Assembly: GCF_000147075.1 (NCBI RefSeq)
Contig: NC_014484.1
Location: 372,001 to 436,000 of the forward strand
Origin: Spirochaeta thermophila DSM 6192
Lineage (GTDB): Bacteria > Spirochaetota > Spirochaetia > Winmispirales > Winmispiraceae
Direction: 5' to 3'
DNA: 64,000 bases
Shown here: piece after piece, positions 16,919 through 25,219 of the stretch
How the letters are laid out: each line of letters begins with the position of its first letter
Numbering within the stretch: the stretch's first letter is position 1
The notes under the pieces: model-generated
What the model saw: the letters and a program-made list of their open reading frames with translations, nothing else
The model's database searches: none
What the model was told of the DNA's origin: nothing
Translations under genes and position numbers: made by a program

Positions 16919-17583
16919 ACCGCAACTCCCTCCCCTACGTGGTGCTCTTCTCCTTCATCGTCACCGCGCTCTTCGTCACCATCCTCGCCGCCGCCCACCT
17001 CGGCACCAGGGAGCGCGTCCTCCTCGCCGAGGAGCGCCGGCTCCGGGAAGCCGTGCTCCACGCCCTCAAGACCCCCGCCTCCGGGGAGGAGGCCCGGCGC
17101 ACCTTCGCCCGCCTCTCCGTCGCCGCCCTCCCCGACGGTACCCGCATCTACCGCACCCCCGAGCCCCGCTCCTACGCCGTCGAGCTTTCAGGACCCGGCC
17201 TCTGGGGCACCATCCGCGCCGTGGTGGGCATCTCGGGCGACCTTTCCCGCATCCTGGGCCTCGCCATCCTCGAGCAGAACGAGACCCCGGGCCTCGGCGG
17301 CCGCATCACCGAGCCCTGGTTCCTCTCGCAATTCGAAGCCGAACGCATAGGTCCCGACGGCATCGCCGTGCGCCAGACCGGCCGCTCGGGCGACCCCGAC
17401 CCCGACAACAGCCAGGTGGACGGCATCACCGGCGCCACCCGCACGAGCCAGGCCATCGAGACCCTGGTTGACCGGGCCGTCATCACCCTCAAGGAGGCCC
17501 TCCCCACCCTCTCCGAGGAGGACTTCGCCCCTGTCGAGGCCCCTCGGCCTCGGACATCCCCTGACGATGAAAGGAGCCGCTGA
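16915..17583 (+). CDS. nqrC: NqrC/RnfG-family FMN-binding subunit
   Basis: A 222-residue protein with one N-terminal membrane helix (about residues 8-28) and an exported FMN-binding domain. VDGITGATRTSQ carries the covalent flavin threonine T175 in the T-G-A-T motif. TPGLGGRI is the conserved acidic/glycine motif upstream. The start overlaps the nqrB stop in ATGA. In the pump it relays electrons from the [2Fe-2S] of NqrD/E to the flavin of NqrB. The flavin transferase ApbE that would modify it is not in this window. Confidence 0.93.
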   Translation: MNRNSLPYVVLFSFIVTALFVTILAAAHLGTRERVLLAEERRLREAVLHALKTPASGEEARRTFARLSVAALPDGTRIYRTPEPRSYAVELSGPGLWGTIRAVVGISGDLSRILGLAILEQNETPGLGGRITEPWFLSQFEAERIGPDGIAVRQTGRSGDPDPDNSQVDGITGATRTSQAIETLVDRAVITLKEALPTLSEEDFAPVEAPRPRTSPDDERSR

Positions 17584-18185
17584 TGGCAGCCACACCCCGT
17601 CGGATCCTCGCCGAGAACACCTGGACCAACAACCCCATCTTCATCCAGATCCTCGGCATCTGTTCCACCCTCGCCGTCACCAACAACCTCACCAACACCC
17701 TCATCATGACCCTGGGCGTCACCTTTGTCACCGGCTTCTCGAGCCTCACCGTCTCGCTCCTCAAGACCCTCATCCCCCACCGGGTGAGGATGATCACCCA
17801 GACCCTCATCATCTCCTTCTACGTCATCATCGTGGACATCCTGCTCAAGGCCTATCTCCCGGAGATCCACAAGAGCCTGGGACCCTACGTGGGTCTCATC
17901 ATCACCAACTGCATCATCATGGGCCGGGCCGAGGCCTTTGCCCAGAGCAACCCGCCCCTCCTCTCCCTCTGGGACGGCCTCACCTCGGGCCTCGGGTACA
18001 TGTGGGTCCTCATGCTCATCGCCCTGATCCGTGAGCTTTTGGGCTTCGGCACCCTCTTCAACATCCGGGTGCTCCCTGAAGGCTTCGAACCCTGGACCAT
18101 CATGGTCATGGCCCCCAGCGCCTTCTTCATCCTCGCCATGGTCCTCTGGGCCGCAAAGACCCTCATGAACAAGGAGGCCGCATGA
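17583..18185 (+). CDS. nqrD: NqrD/RnfE-family membrane subunit
   Basis: A 200-residue protein with six membrane segments. The half-membrane iron-sulfur cysteines shared with NqrE appear in LGICSTLAVT and IITNCIIMGRAEA. Start and upstream stop overlap in TGATG, and its own stop overlaps the nqrE start, so it is translationally coupled on both sides. NqrD and NqrE form the pseudosymmetric core through which electrons cross the membrane in NQR and RNF complexes. Confidence 0.95.
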   Translation: MAATPRRILAENTWTNNPIFIQILGICSTLAVTNNLTNTLIMTLGVTFVTGFSSLTVSLLKTLIPHRVRMITQTLIISFYVIIVDILLKAYLPEIHKSLGPYVGLIITNCIIMGRAEAFAQSNPPLLSLWDGLTSGLGYMWVLMLIALIRELLGFGTLFNIRVLPEGFEPWTIMVMAPSAFFILAMVLWAAKTLMNKEAA

Positions 18186-18775
18186 CCCCCGACATCTCTC
18201 CCCTCGCCCTCTTCGTGGCATCGATCTTCACGAGCAACATCCTCCTCGCCAACTTCCTGGGGATGTGCTCCTTCATCTCCATCTCCAAGGACCTCTCCTC
18301 CTCGAACGGCCTCGGTCTCGCCGTGACCGTGGTGCTCACCATCACCAGCGCCATCAACTGGCTCGTGCTCCACTATGTCCTCATCCCCCTCGACCTCGTC
18401 TACCTCAGGTTTATCGTCTTCATCATCGTGATCGCGGCCGTGGTCCAGATACTCGAGATGATCATCGACCGGATCTCGCCCTCGCTCTACATGGCCCTGG
18501 GGATCTTCCTCCCCCTCATCACGGTCAACTGCGCCATCCTCGGCGTGGCCCTCTTCATCGAGATACGCGGCTACTCCCTGCTCCAGTCCGTGGTCTACGG
18601 CCTCGGCTCCGGCCTCGGCTGGTGGCTCGCCATCATGCTCCTCGCCGCCATACGCAAGAAGATCGAACGAGCCCCGGTACCCGCCGGCCTCAAAGGCCCG
18701 GGGATCACCCTCATCACCATAGGATTCATGGCCATGGCCTTCATCGGCTTCTCCGGCATGGTCGCGGTTCAGTAA
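18182..18775 (+). CDS. nqrE: NqrE/RnfA-family membrane subunit
   Basis: A 197-residue six-helix protein, the inverted homologue of NqrD. Conserved cysteines are in LANFLGMCSFIS and ITVNCAILGVALF, predicted to share a [2Fe-2S] cluster with NqrD. ATGA overlap with nqrD. A normal-length family member. It is separated from nqrF by 11 bases that contain AAGGAGG. Confidence 0.95.
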   Translation: MTPDISPLALFVASIFTSNILLANFLGMCSFISISKDLSSSNGLGLAVTVVLTITSAINWLVLHYVLIPLDLVYLRFIVFIIVIAAVVQILEMIIDRISPSLYMALGIFLPLITVNCAILGVALFIEIRGYSLLQSVVYGLGSGLGWWLAIMLLAAIRKKIERAPVPAGLKGPGITLITIGFMAMAFIGFSGMVAVQ

Positions 18776-18786
18776 GGAGGAACGGG

Positions 18787-19893
18787 ATGAGCGCACTCGT
18801 CATCGCACCGCTCGCCGTAGGAGGGATCACCGCCGCCCTGGCCCTCCTCATCTGGCTCACCGACAGGGTGGTCAACAACTACGGCACGGTCACCATCTCC
18901 ATCAACGGCGGCAAGAAGACCCTCACCGTCAAAGGGGGAAGCCCGCTCCTCCTCACCCTCGCCCAGGAGCAGATCTTCATCCCCTCCGCGTGTGGGGGAA
19001 GGGGGAGCTGCGGGGCCTGCAAGGTGAGGGTGGAGACCGACATAGGACCGCACCTCCCCACCGAGGTCCCCTACCTCACCGAGGAAGAGCGGGCCCGCAA
19101 CGTGCGGCTCTCGTGCCAGGTCAAGGTGAAGCACGACCTCTCGATCGAGGTGCCGGAGGAGCTCTTCCTCGTGCGGCGGGTAGTGGCGGAGGTCTCCTCC
19201 ATCCGCGACCTCACCCACGACATCAAGGAGGTGCGCTTCCGCCTCCCCGAGGGAGAGCGGATCCCCTTCAAGCCCGGCCAGTACGTCCAGCTGGAGGTGC
19301 CGCCCTACGCCAAGATAAAGGAACCCACCCAGCGGGCCTACTCCATCTCTTCCCTCCCCGACGAGGAGGAGATCGAGCTCCTCATCCGCAAGGTACCCGG
19401 CGGGATCGCCACCACCTATGTCCACGAACACATGAAGGAAGGGGAGCGCCTCGCCCTCATCGGCCCGTTCGGCGACTTCTACCTCAGGGAGACCGACGCG
19501 GTGATGCTCTGTGTGGCGGGGGGGAGCGGCATGGCCCCCTTCAAGTCGATCCTCCTCGACATGTACCGGAGGGGGGTGAACAACCGACAGGTGTGGTTCT
19601 TCTTCGGGGCCCGTACCCGGCGTGACCTATTCTACGTGGACCTCTGGAGGGACCTCGAGGAGAAGTGGCCGGTCTTCAGGTTCGTCCCCGCCCTCTCCGA
19701 AGACCCCGACTACGAGGGCGAGAAGGGGCTCATCACCGAGGTGCTCGCACGCTATATCGAGACCACCATGGACAGGGAGGCGCCCAAGGAGGGCTACCTC
19801 TGCGGGAGTCCGGGCATGCTCGACGCGTGCATGAACGTGATGCGCCGGTACGGCATACCCGAGGACAAGATCTACTTCGACAAGTTCGCTTGA
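18787..19893 (+). CDS. nqrF: NqrF, NADH-oxidising subunit with [2Fe-2S] and FAD domains
   Basis: A 368-residue protein: N-terminal membrane helix (about residues 3-25), plant-type ferredoxin domain with CGGRGSCGACKV and a distal SCQ cysteine, then FAD and NAD domains. RAYSISS is the FAD-binding R-x-Y-S motif and GGSGMAPFKSIL the NADH pyrophosphate motif; GYLCGSPGMLDA holds the conserved Cys of the family. This domain order is specific to NqrF and absent from RNF, so the complex takes electrons from NADH rather than from ferredoxin through RnfB/C. ATG at 18787 after AAGGAGG. Length is slightly shorter than proteobacterial NqrF (~407). Confidence 0.95.
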   Translation: MSALVIAPLAVGGITAALALLIWLTDRVVNNYGTVTISINGGKKTLTVKGGSPLLLTLAQEQIFIPSACGGRGSCGACKVRVETDIGPHLPTEVPYLTEEERARNVRLSCQVKVKHDLSIEVPEELFLVRRVVAEVSSIRDLTHDIKEVRFRLPEGERIPFKPGQYVQLEVPPYAKIKEPTQRAYSISSLPDEEEIELLIRKVPGGIATTYVHEHMKEGERLALIGPFGDFYLRETDAVMLCVAGGSGMAPFKSILLDMYRRGVNNRQVWFFFGARTRRDLFYVDLWRDLEEKWPVFRFVPALSEDPDYEGEKGLITEVLARYIETTMDREAPKEGYLCGSPGMLDACMNVMRRYGIPEDKIYFDKFA

Positions 19894-19903
19894 AGGAGGG
19901 TGT

Positions 19904-20356
19904 ATGAAGACCGACCCGCACTATGCCAAGGCATACGAGAACATGAAGCCGGGGGTGATCACCGCGGAGGGCTTCCTGGGAGACGACCCGCGTACGCTGG
20001 CCGACATCATCGAGGCCGACGAAGAGGAGTTCGCCCGGCTGGGGCTCTCGTTCGAGGAGGTGGCCGCACGGCTCAAGGCCCTCCGCGATGAGGGGAAGAA
20101 GGGCCTCGGAGAACCGGTCACCGTGGAGGGGAAGTGGCTCGTGAGGGTGGACGATGCGAGGGGCCACCTCCCCTCTCCCTTCGAGGACGGGATCTTCCGC
20201 AAGGTGAACACCGAGGTGACCAACCTGAGGAATGGCGAGACGCTGGTCTTCACCGACCTCAACCTCCACCTCCTCGAGCGCTACCACTTCCTCGAGGGCA
20301 AGGGCTCGCCCTTCCGGCTCGAGCCCGAGAGGATAAAGCGGGTGCTGGAAGGCTAG
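19904..20356 (+). CDS. Uncharacterised protein, last gene of the nqr operon
   Basis: A 150-residue soluble protein I do not recognise. It starts 11 bases after nqrF with AAGGAGG overlapping the nqrF stop, so it is part of the operon. The N-terminal half (residues ~20-70) is acidic and probably helical (DIIEADEEEFARLGLSFEEV); the C-terminal half looks like a small beta domain (TVEGKWLVRVDDARG, ETLVFTDLNLHLLERYHF). No cysteines, no membrane segment. A helper, assembly or regulatory factor for the NADH-oxidising pump is a reasonable inference, but only position supports it. Confidence 0.75.
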   Translation: MKTDPHYAKAYENMKPGVITAEGFLGDDPRTLADIIEADEEEFARLGLSFEEVAARLKALRDEGKKGLGEPVTVEGKWLVRVDDARGHLPSPFEDGIFRKVNTEVTNLRNGETLVFTDLNLHLLERYHFLEGKGSPFRLEPERIKRVLEG

Positions 20357-20360
20357 GGGC

Positions 20361-20390
20361 TTGTGAGGCTCGTGAGCCAGTCGGTATACT
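20361..20390 (+). promoter_or_regulatory. Promoter for the HEPN/MNT pair, leaderless geometry
   Basis: TTGTGA (20361-20366) and TATACT (20385-20390) are 18 bases apart, and the -10 ends seven bases before the ATG at 20398. No Shine-Dalgarno fits between them apart from a weak GAGG. Confidence 0.6.
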
Positions 20391-20397
20391 GAGGCCC

Positions 20398-20793
20398 ATG
20401 AACAGAGCCTTCGACTGGTTCGTCCAGGCGAAGCGGGATCTGGAGCAGGCAGAGGACTCGCGGAAGGCGGAGCGGCACGAGTGGGCCTGTTTCGCGGCAC
20501 ACCAGGCCGCGGAGAAGGCGGTGAAGGCCCTGCACCTCTACCACCACCAGGAAGGGTGGGGCCACGTGGTGGCGAAGCTCCTTGAGGACCTTCCGCCTCT
20601 CTGCGCCGTGCCTGAGGAGCTCATAGAGAAGGCAAAGGTGCTCGACAACTTCTACATCCCCACCCGGTACCCCAACGGCCATCCCGAGGGGGCACCCTTC
20701 GAGCACTACGGCCCGCTCCAGAGCGAGGAGGCGATACGGTATGCCCGTGACATACTCGCGTTCGTCGGTAAAGCGATGGCCCTCGAAGGATGA
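20398..20793 (+). CDS. HEPN-domain protein (predicted toxin partner)
   Basis: A 131-residue helical protein of the HEPN family found beside minimal nucleotidyltransferases. Typical features are the N-terminal WFVQAKRDLEQAE helix, CFAAHQAAEKAVKAL, and the YIPTRYPNG segment before a last helix. The classical HEPN RNase motif R-x(4-6)-H is not obvious; R27 and H36 are spaced wider. In studied HEPN/MNT pairs the HEPN protein is an RNase toxin silenced by AMPylation. The gene overlaps the downstream nucleotidyltransferase, supporting co-production as a toxin-antitoxin-like unit. Confidence 0.85.
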   Translation: MNRAFDWFVQAKRDLEQAEDSRKAERHEWACFAAHQAAEKAVKALHLYHHQEGWGHVVAKLLEDLPPLCAVPEELIEKAKVLDNFYIPTRYPNGHPEGAPFEHYGPLQSEEAIRYARDILAFVGKAMALEG

Positions 20794-21127
20794 GGTGGAC
20801 CGGGCGGTGAGGGAGTGGGCAGACCGTGTGGCGCGGGAGAAGGAGGGAGTGGTCCGCATCGGCTACTTCGGCTCCTATGCACGCGGGGACTGGGGCGTGG
20901 GGAGCGATGTGGACATCGTGGTCATCGTGGAGGCCTCCTCCCTCCCGTATGAGCGGCGGGGGACGGAGTGGGATGTGCTCGACCTTCCCGTGCCGGCAGA
21001 CGTGCTTGTGTACACCTTGGAGGAGTGGGAGGCCCTCTCCTCCGGCGGGGCGCGGATGTGGCGGACGATCATGGAAGAGGCCGTGTGGGTGTGGCAGGCT
21101 GGGAGAGCGTCTGATCCCTCCGGATGA
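20741..21127 (+). CDS. Minimal nucleotidyltransferase (MNT antitoxin-type)
   Basis: Up to 128 residues with the nucleotidyltransferase motif GSYARGDWGVGSDVDIVV, giving the G-S-x10-D-x-D catalytic signature, followed by the third acidic site region LPVPADVLVYT. The ATG at 20741 would overlap the HEPN gene by 53 bases. A GTG at 20795, right after the HEPN stop, is an alternative start that would remove 18 poorly conserved residues. In characterised pairs this enzyme transfers AMP to a tyrosine of the HEPN toxin. No other gene follows before the lipoprotein promoter. Confidence 0.82.
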   Translation: MPVTYSRSSVKRWPSKDEVDRAVREWADRVAREKEGVVRIGYFGSYARGDWGVGSDVDIVVIVEASSLPYERRGTEWDVLDLPVPADVLVYTLEEWEALSSGGARMWRTIMEEAVWVWQAGRASDPSG

Positions 21128-21129
21128 CC

Positions 21130-21158
21130 CTGAATAATTCCTGTTCGTGGGCTATACT
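21130..21158 (+). promoter_or_regulatory. Possible promoter for the lipoprotein gene
   Basis: TATACT at 21153-21158 is a good -10. The -35 is weak (CTGAAT at 21130-21135, 17-base spacer). The start at 21201 has a GGAGGTG just upstream. Confidence 0.5.
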
Positions 21159-21200
21159 TGAAGAAGAGTGATGTATCTCGAATCTGAGTGGAGGTGATGT

Positions 21201-21722
21201 ATGAAGGCGTATGTGCGCGCGCTCGTGTTCGGTATGGTGGCCGTTGTCCTCCTCGCTGGATGTGAGCTCCTCTTCTACGATCCCGAGGGGGTCTGGAAGG
21301 TGACCGAGGTGGAGATCGGTTCCTCTGTCACGTCCCTTCCGCAGATGACCACCAAGGACGTGGATGGGGACGGTACCAGGGAGGATGTCCTCAAGGAGGA
21401 GTACATCCGCATCTCCTTCCTCACCGTGGCCTACTACGAGATCTACACCCTGCTGGAGGACTCCTCGGACGGCGGGATGTACACGAAGGGTGAGGTGGTC
21501 TACACGATCCGTTCCGAGAATGTGAGCGACCTCGACAAGTCGATGAAGCGCATCACGTTCGAGGATGGACGCGAGGCCTCGTACACCTTCGAGGACGAGA
21601 ACCTCGTACTCACGGTGGAGGAGTACCTCACCGACGTACTGGTGGAGGTGAGCTACACGTGCGAACCCTCGTCCACCGATGAGTTGGACGAGGCCCTCGC
21701 AGGGGCGACGAAGATAAACTGA
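21201..21722 (+). CDS. Putative lipoprotein of unknown function
   Basis: A 173-residue protein with a lipoprotein signal: basic N-terminus, hydrophobic core and lipobox LLAGC with the modified cysteine near residue 21. The mature part has EGVWKVTEVEIG at the start and repeating beta-strand patterns with charged turns (DVDGDGTRED resembles a small calcium-binding loop). This resembles lipocalin-like small lipoproteins, but I cannot assign a family. It is monocistronic, with its own promoter and a strong terminator. The next gene on the other strand is lnt, which modifies such lipoproteins. Confidence 0.75.
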   Translation: MKAYVRALVFGMVAVVLLAGCELLFYDPEGVWKVTEVEIGSSVTSLPQMTTKDVDGDGTREDVLKEEYIRISFLTVAYYEIYTLLEDSSDGGMYTKGEVVYTIRSENVSDLDKSMKRITFEDGREASYTFEDENLVLTVEEYLTDVLVEVSYTCEPSSTDELDEALAGATKIN

Positions 21723-21740
21723 TCACGATGAGCCGAGCGA

Positions 21741-21767
21741 CCGCCGCCTCTCCGGCGGCGGTTTTTT
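21741..21767 (+). terminator. Rho-independent terminator after the lipoprotein gene
   Basis: CCGCCGCC and GGCGGCGG form a perfect eight-pair stem with a TCTCC loop, followed by six Ts. It may also help end the convergent lnt transcript. Confidence 0.9.
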
Positions 21768-21780
21768 GTGGGAAGGGTGT

Positions 21781-23376
21781 TCACCCGTGGGGAGTCCTCA
21801 TCCCTCCCCTTCCTCGCTCCCAGAGGAGCAGGGCGATGACCCACAGGAAGAGGAGGCGGGGGAGGAGGTCGCCTGCCAGGGCATAGAGGGTGGGTGGACG
21901 GTCGTAGAGGGGTACCCGGGCGGTGAGGTAGGCGGGGGTGAACATGGGCAGGTCTGCGCGCACCCTCCCCCAGGGGTCGATCACGCAGGTGTAGCCGCTG
22001 TTGGTGCTGCGCACCATGGTGGTCTTGAGCGCTGCGGCCTGGAACCGCGCCGCCACGAAGTGCTGGACCTGGGCGGAGACCGTGCGCGACCAGCTGTCGT
22101 TGGTGAGGTTGATGAGGACCTCGGCACCCGCGCGCACGAGGGCCCGGTTGATCACGGTGAAGGCGTCCTCGAAGCAGATGGGGGTGCCGAAGCGCACGAG
22201 GGTGCCGTCCTCGAGAGGGAGGGTGAAGACGGTGTTCTCCTTGCCCGGCTCCCAGGTGCCGTAGAGCCGGATGGTGCCGCGGAAGAAGTGCTGGATGAGC
22301 GGCACGTCCCAGAAGGGGATGTGCTCGGCCATGGGGACGAGGTGTTTCTTCTTGTAGGCGCCCTGTATGGCACCGTCCGGGCCGATGAGGAGGACGCTGT
22401 TGTAGTAGCGTACCTCCTCGCCCACCTTCTCACGGTAGGGACTCCCGGTGAGGAGGGGCCTGTTCAGTTCCACGAGGAAGGCGAAGAAGGGCTTCTCCGC
22501 GGGGCGGCGTTCGTAGAAGGCGGGGCGGTAGTTGTAGGGGTAGGTGAGCACGGTCTCGCTCCAGACCACCAGGTCCACCTCCGGCGTCGTGCGGATCGCC
22601 TCCAGGGAGAGGCGCTCGGCCGTGAGGATGCTCTCTTCGTCCGCATCGGGGGATTCGTCCCAGGAGTCGGCGTTGTGCTGGATGAGGGCTGCAGTGAAGG
22701 CCCCCCGCTCGGGGAGGGGGATGAGGTACATCCGCACGAGGCCGTAGGCGAGGAAGACCGCAAGGAGCAGCCCTGCGGCGGCAAGCTGGGGGAGGGGTGA
22801 GGGGGTGGGGCGGGAGGGGGTCGGGGGGGCAGGGGGGGAGAGGATGTCGGCGAGCAGGGCGCTCATCCAGGCGAGGAGAAAGGTGAGGGGCCAGATCCCC
22901 AGGAGGTCGCTCACCTGGATGAGGGGGAGTATCCCGTGGAGGGGGTAGGGGAGGAGCCCCCAGGGGTAGCCCAGGTACCCCGACGACTTGCAGTACTCGA
23001 AGACGGTCCACACCGCCGCGAGCAGGAGGGGACGGAGGGGGAGGGGGCGCCTCGCCGCGTCCCAGAGGAAGTGCGAGAGGAAGAGGTAGTAGGGGATGTA
23101 GCCGAGGGTCACGCCCCCTATGGTCCAGATGCTGTAGTCGCCGAAGAAGGCGAGCCAGTAGTTGGAGGTGAGGGTGAAGACGAGCCCGAAGAGCACGAGC
23201 ATCCTCCGGGCCTGGGGGAGGGACGCCCCCTCAAGGCCCCAGAAGAGGGGGGTGAGGATGAAGGGGGAGAGCAGCGGCATCCCCCACTGGAAGACCTCGT
23301 TCGGTATTGCAAGCGAGAAGAGCACGGCGGAGAAGACGGCCGCACCGTAGCGCCTGAGGGGGAAACGGTCACTCAT
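21781..23376 (-). CDS. lnt: Apolipoprotein N-acyltransferase
   Basis: A 531-residue membrane enzyme that adds the third acyl chain to lipoproteins. The N-terminal part has about six to eight membrane helices, followed by a periplasmic nitrilase-fold domain. The catalytic triad is visible as Glu in VVWSETVL, Lys in AYKKKHLVP and Cys in TPICFEDAF. A final C-terminal helix (LFLWVIALLLW) returns to the membrane. Its ATG overlaps the stop of the ABC/histidine-kinase gene by eight bases, so it is the third gene of the NtrC-type regulator operon, an unusual position for lnt. A Pro-rich linker sits between membrane segments near residue 185. Confidence 0.93.
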   Translation of the reverse strand: MSDRFPLRRYGAAVFSAVLFSLAIPNEVFQWGMPLLSPFILTPLFWGLEGASLPQARRMLVLFGLVFTLTSNYWLAFFGDYSIWTIGGVTLGYIPYYLFLSHFLWDAARRPLPLRPLLLAAVWTVFEYCKSSGYLGYPWGLLPYPLHGILPLIQVSDLLGIWPLTFLLAWMSALLADILSPPAPPTPSRPTPSPLPQLAAAGLLLAVFLAYGLVRMYLIPLPERGAFTAALIQHNADSWDESPDADEESILTAERLSLEAIRTTPEVDLVVWSETVLTYPYNYRPAFYERRPAEKPFFAFLVELNRPLLTGSPYREKVGEEVRYYNSVLLIGPDGAIQGAYKKKHLVPMAEHIPFWDVPLIQHFFRGTIRLYGTWEPGKENTVFTLPLEDGTLVRFGTPICFEDAFTVINRALVRAGAEVLINLTNDSWSRTVSAQVQHFVAARFQAAALKTTMVRSTNSGYTCVIDPWGRVRADLPMFTPAYLTARVPLYDRPPTLYALAGDLLPRLLFLWVIALLLWERGRGGMRTPHG

Positions 23377-25219
23377 CAGGCCGATGGTAACCCACCTTCC
23401 CCGGAGGGGACAAGACAGGCCTTGCGGGAAAGGTCACCGTGAAGGTGGTGATCTCGCCCGGTGTGCTGGTAAAGCCGATCTCTCCTCCGTGGAGCTTTGC
23501 GATGTGCTCGCAGATGGCGAGGCCCAGCCCCGTGCTCTGCTTCCCGGCCTTGGTGCTGAAGAAGGGTCGGAAGATCCTGTCCTGGATCTCCTTGGGGATC
23601 CCGTGCCCGTTGTCGCTCACCGAGAGGACGATCTTCCCCTCTTTTCGCTCCAGCCGGATGCGGATCCACCCACCGTGGAGCAGGGCCTCCACGCTGTTGA
23701 GCACCAGGTTGATGAGGAGCTGTTTGAGCCTCCCTGCATCCCCTTCGATCTTCACCGGGGTTTCCGGCAGGTCCGTGTACACCGTGATCCGCTTCTCCTG
23801 GAAGAGGTGCTGGAAGAGGAGGAGCACGTCCTTCACCATCTCCACCAGGTCCACCGTCCCCCATTCCATCCGTGAGGCGTCCGCCAGTCTCCCCAGCGAG
23901 GAGACGAAGTTCTGGATACGGGTGATCTCGTTCTGTATCTTCTCCAGCTTCCTGGAGATCTCGGGGGAGAGGTCCTGGAGCTTGAGTACCTCTATGTAGG
24001 CGGAGATGATGCCCAAGGGGTTGTTGATCTCGTGGGCCACCTCCGCCGCCACCTCGGCGGTGGCGATCCGCCTCTCGGTGGAGGAGAGGTATTCCTTTAT
24101 GTGGTGGTCCAGGGACCTGTCCTCGATCATGATCACCGTTCCTACCAGTTCGTCCCCTTCGCGGAGCGGGTAGATGTGCACCTCGGAATAGAGGGCCTTG
24201 CCGAAAGGGACACCCCGCCACTTCCTCTTCTTGCCGTGGTAGACGGCGCTGAGGAGGGCGGTGGCGTGAGGGCACTGTTCGGGCGTGATGACGGTGTGGA
24301 TGGGGCGGCCCGAGACGTCGTGTGCCGGTAGGTCGAGTATGGACTCGGCCGCAGGGTTGAGGTAGTAGACCGAATGGGTTTCGTTGAGGAGGATGATGCC
24401 CACCGGCAGCTCCCGGAGGAAGTGTTCGCTGTAGAGTCGGGATGAGATGAGGGGGTGCGAGATTGCACTCTCGTCCGGTTCGATCTCTGAAATGAGGGAG
24501 TAGGCGAGTCTGAAGAGCCTGAGACTGCTTATCTGGTGTACGTCCTCGGTGCTCTGCCGGTAGCCGTTCTTGAGGACCGTGACCCTGTCCGCGATCGAGA
24601 AGATCTCGTCGATGTGGGGAGTCACGTAGATGATGCTCTTGCCCTTGCTCGTCATGTCTTTGAGGATGGCGAAGAGTCTCTCCAGTTCCTCGGGGGTCTG
24701 CCTGTTGGAGATCTCGTCGAGTATGAGGATGTCCGGATCGTAGGAGAGTGCGCGGGCGATGTCCACGGCCTGCTGGTCGGTGGCGGGAAGGAGCTTGAGA
24801 GGGATGAGGACGTCGAATTCCTTGCCGAGGAGTGCGAGGAGACGTCTCGTCTCCCTGATGTAACGATAGTACTGTGGAAGGCCCGACCAGAAAGGGGGGA
24901 GCCTGGTGGCGAAGATATTCTCCACGGCATTGAGGGAGGGGATCACCTGGGGGGTCTGGTGCACCATGGCGATGCCCAGCCTGTAGGCATCGGAGGGGTC
25001 CTGGGGTTGGATCCGCCTCCCGTTGAAGAGGATCTCCCCTTTCTGGAGCCGTTTCTCGCCTACCAGGAGGTGCATGAGGGTGCTCTTCCCGCACCGGTGC
25101 TCACCCACCAGGGCGTGTATCTCCCCCTTCCTGAGTTCGAAGTCCACTCCCTTCAGGATCTCCTGGTTCCCTTCATGGTAGTGGATGGTGCGCATGAGGA
25201 GGCGGATCTCGTCTTCCAT
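23369..25219 (-). CDS. Hybrid sensor: sugar-ABC ATPase domain fused to PAS and histidine kinase
   Basis: A 616-residue cytosolic protein with three parts. Residues 1-235 resemble the first ATPase half of XylG/RbsA/MglA: Walker A GEHRCGKST (39-47), Q-loop Q88, Walker B ILILDE (164-169) and H202, but the LSGGQ signature is replaced by LPATDQ (144-149). Residues ~262-370 are a PAS domain (VGIILLNETHSVYYLNPAAE). The kinase has H396 in VAHEINNPLG, N box NLVLNSVEAL, G1 DNGHGIP and G2 STGLGLAI. There are no membrane segments. It is coupled by TGATG to the NtrC-type regulator and lies opposite a xylFGH operon. Likely senses sugar-transporter state; that role is inferred. Confidence 0.9.
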   Translation of the reverse strand: MEDEIRLLMRTIHYHEGNQEILKGVDFELRKGEIHALVGEHRCGKSTLMHLLVGEKRLQKGEILFNGRRIQPQDPSDAYRLGIAMVHQTPQVIPSLNAVENIFATRLPPFWSGLPQYYRYIRETRRLLALLGKEFDVLIPLKLLPATDQQAVDIARALSYDPDILILDEISNRQTPEELERLFAILKDMTSKGKSIIYVTPHIDEIFSIADRVTVLKNGYRQSTEDVHQISSLRLFRLAYSLISEIEPDESAISHPLISSRLYSEHFLRELPVGIILLNETHSVYYLNPAAESILDLPAHDVSGRPIHTVITPEQCPHATALLSAVYHGKKRKWRGVPFGKALYSEVHIYPLREGDELVGTVIMIEDRSLDHHIKEYLSSTERRIATAEVAAEVAHEINNPLGIISAYIEVLKLQDLSPEISRKLEKIQNEITRIQNFVSSLGRLADASRMEWGTVDLVEMVKDVLLLFQHLFQEKRITVYTDLPETPVKIEGDAGRLKQLLINLVLNSVEALLHGGWIRIRLERKEGKIVLSVSDNGHGIPKEIQDRIFRPFFSTKAGKQSTGLGLAICEHIAKLHGGEIGFTSTPGEITTFTVTFPARPVLSPPGKVGYHRPDE

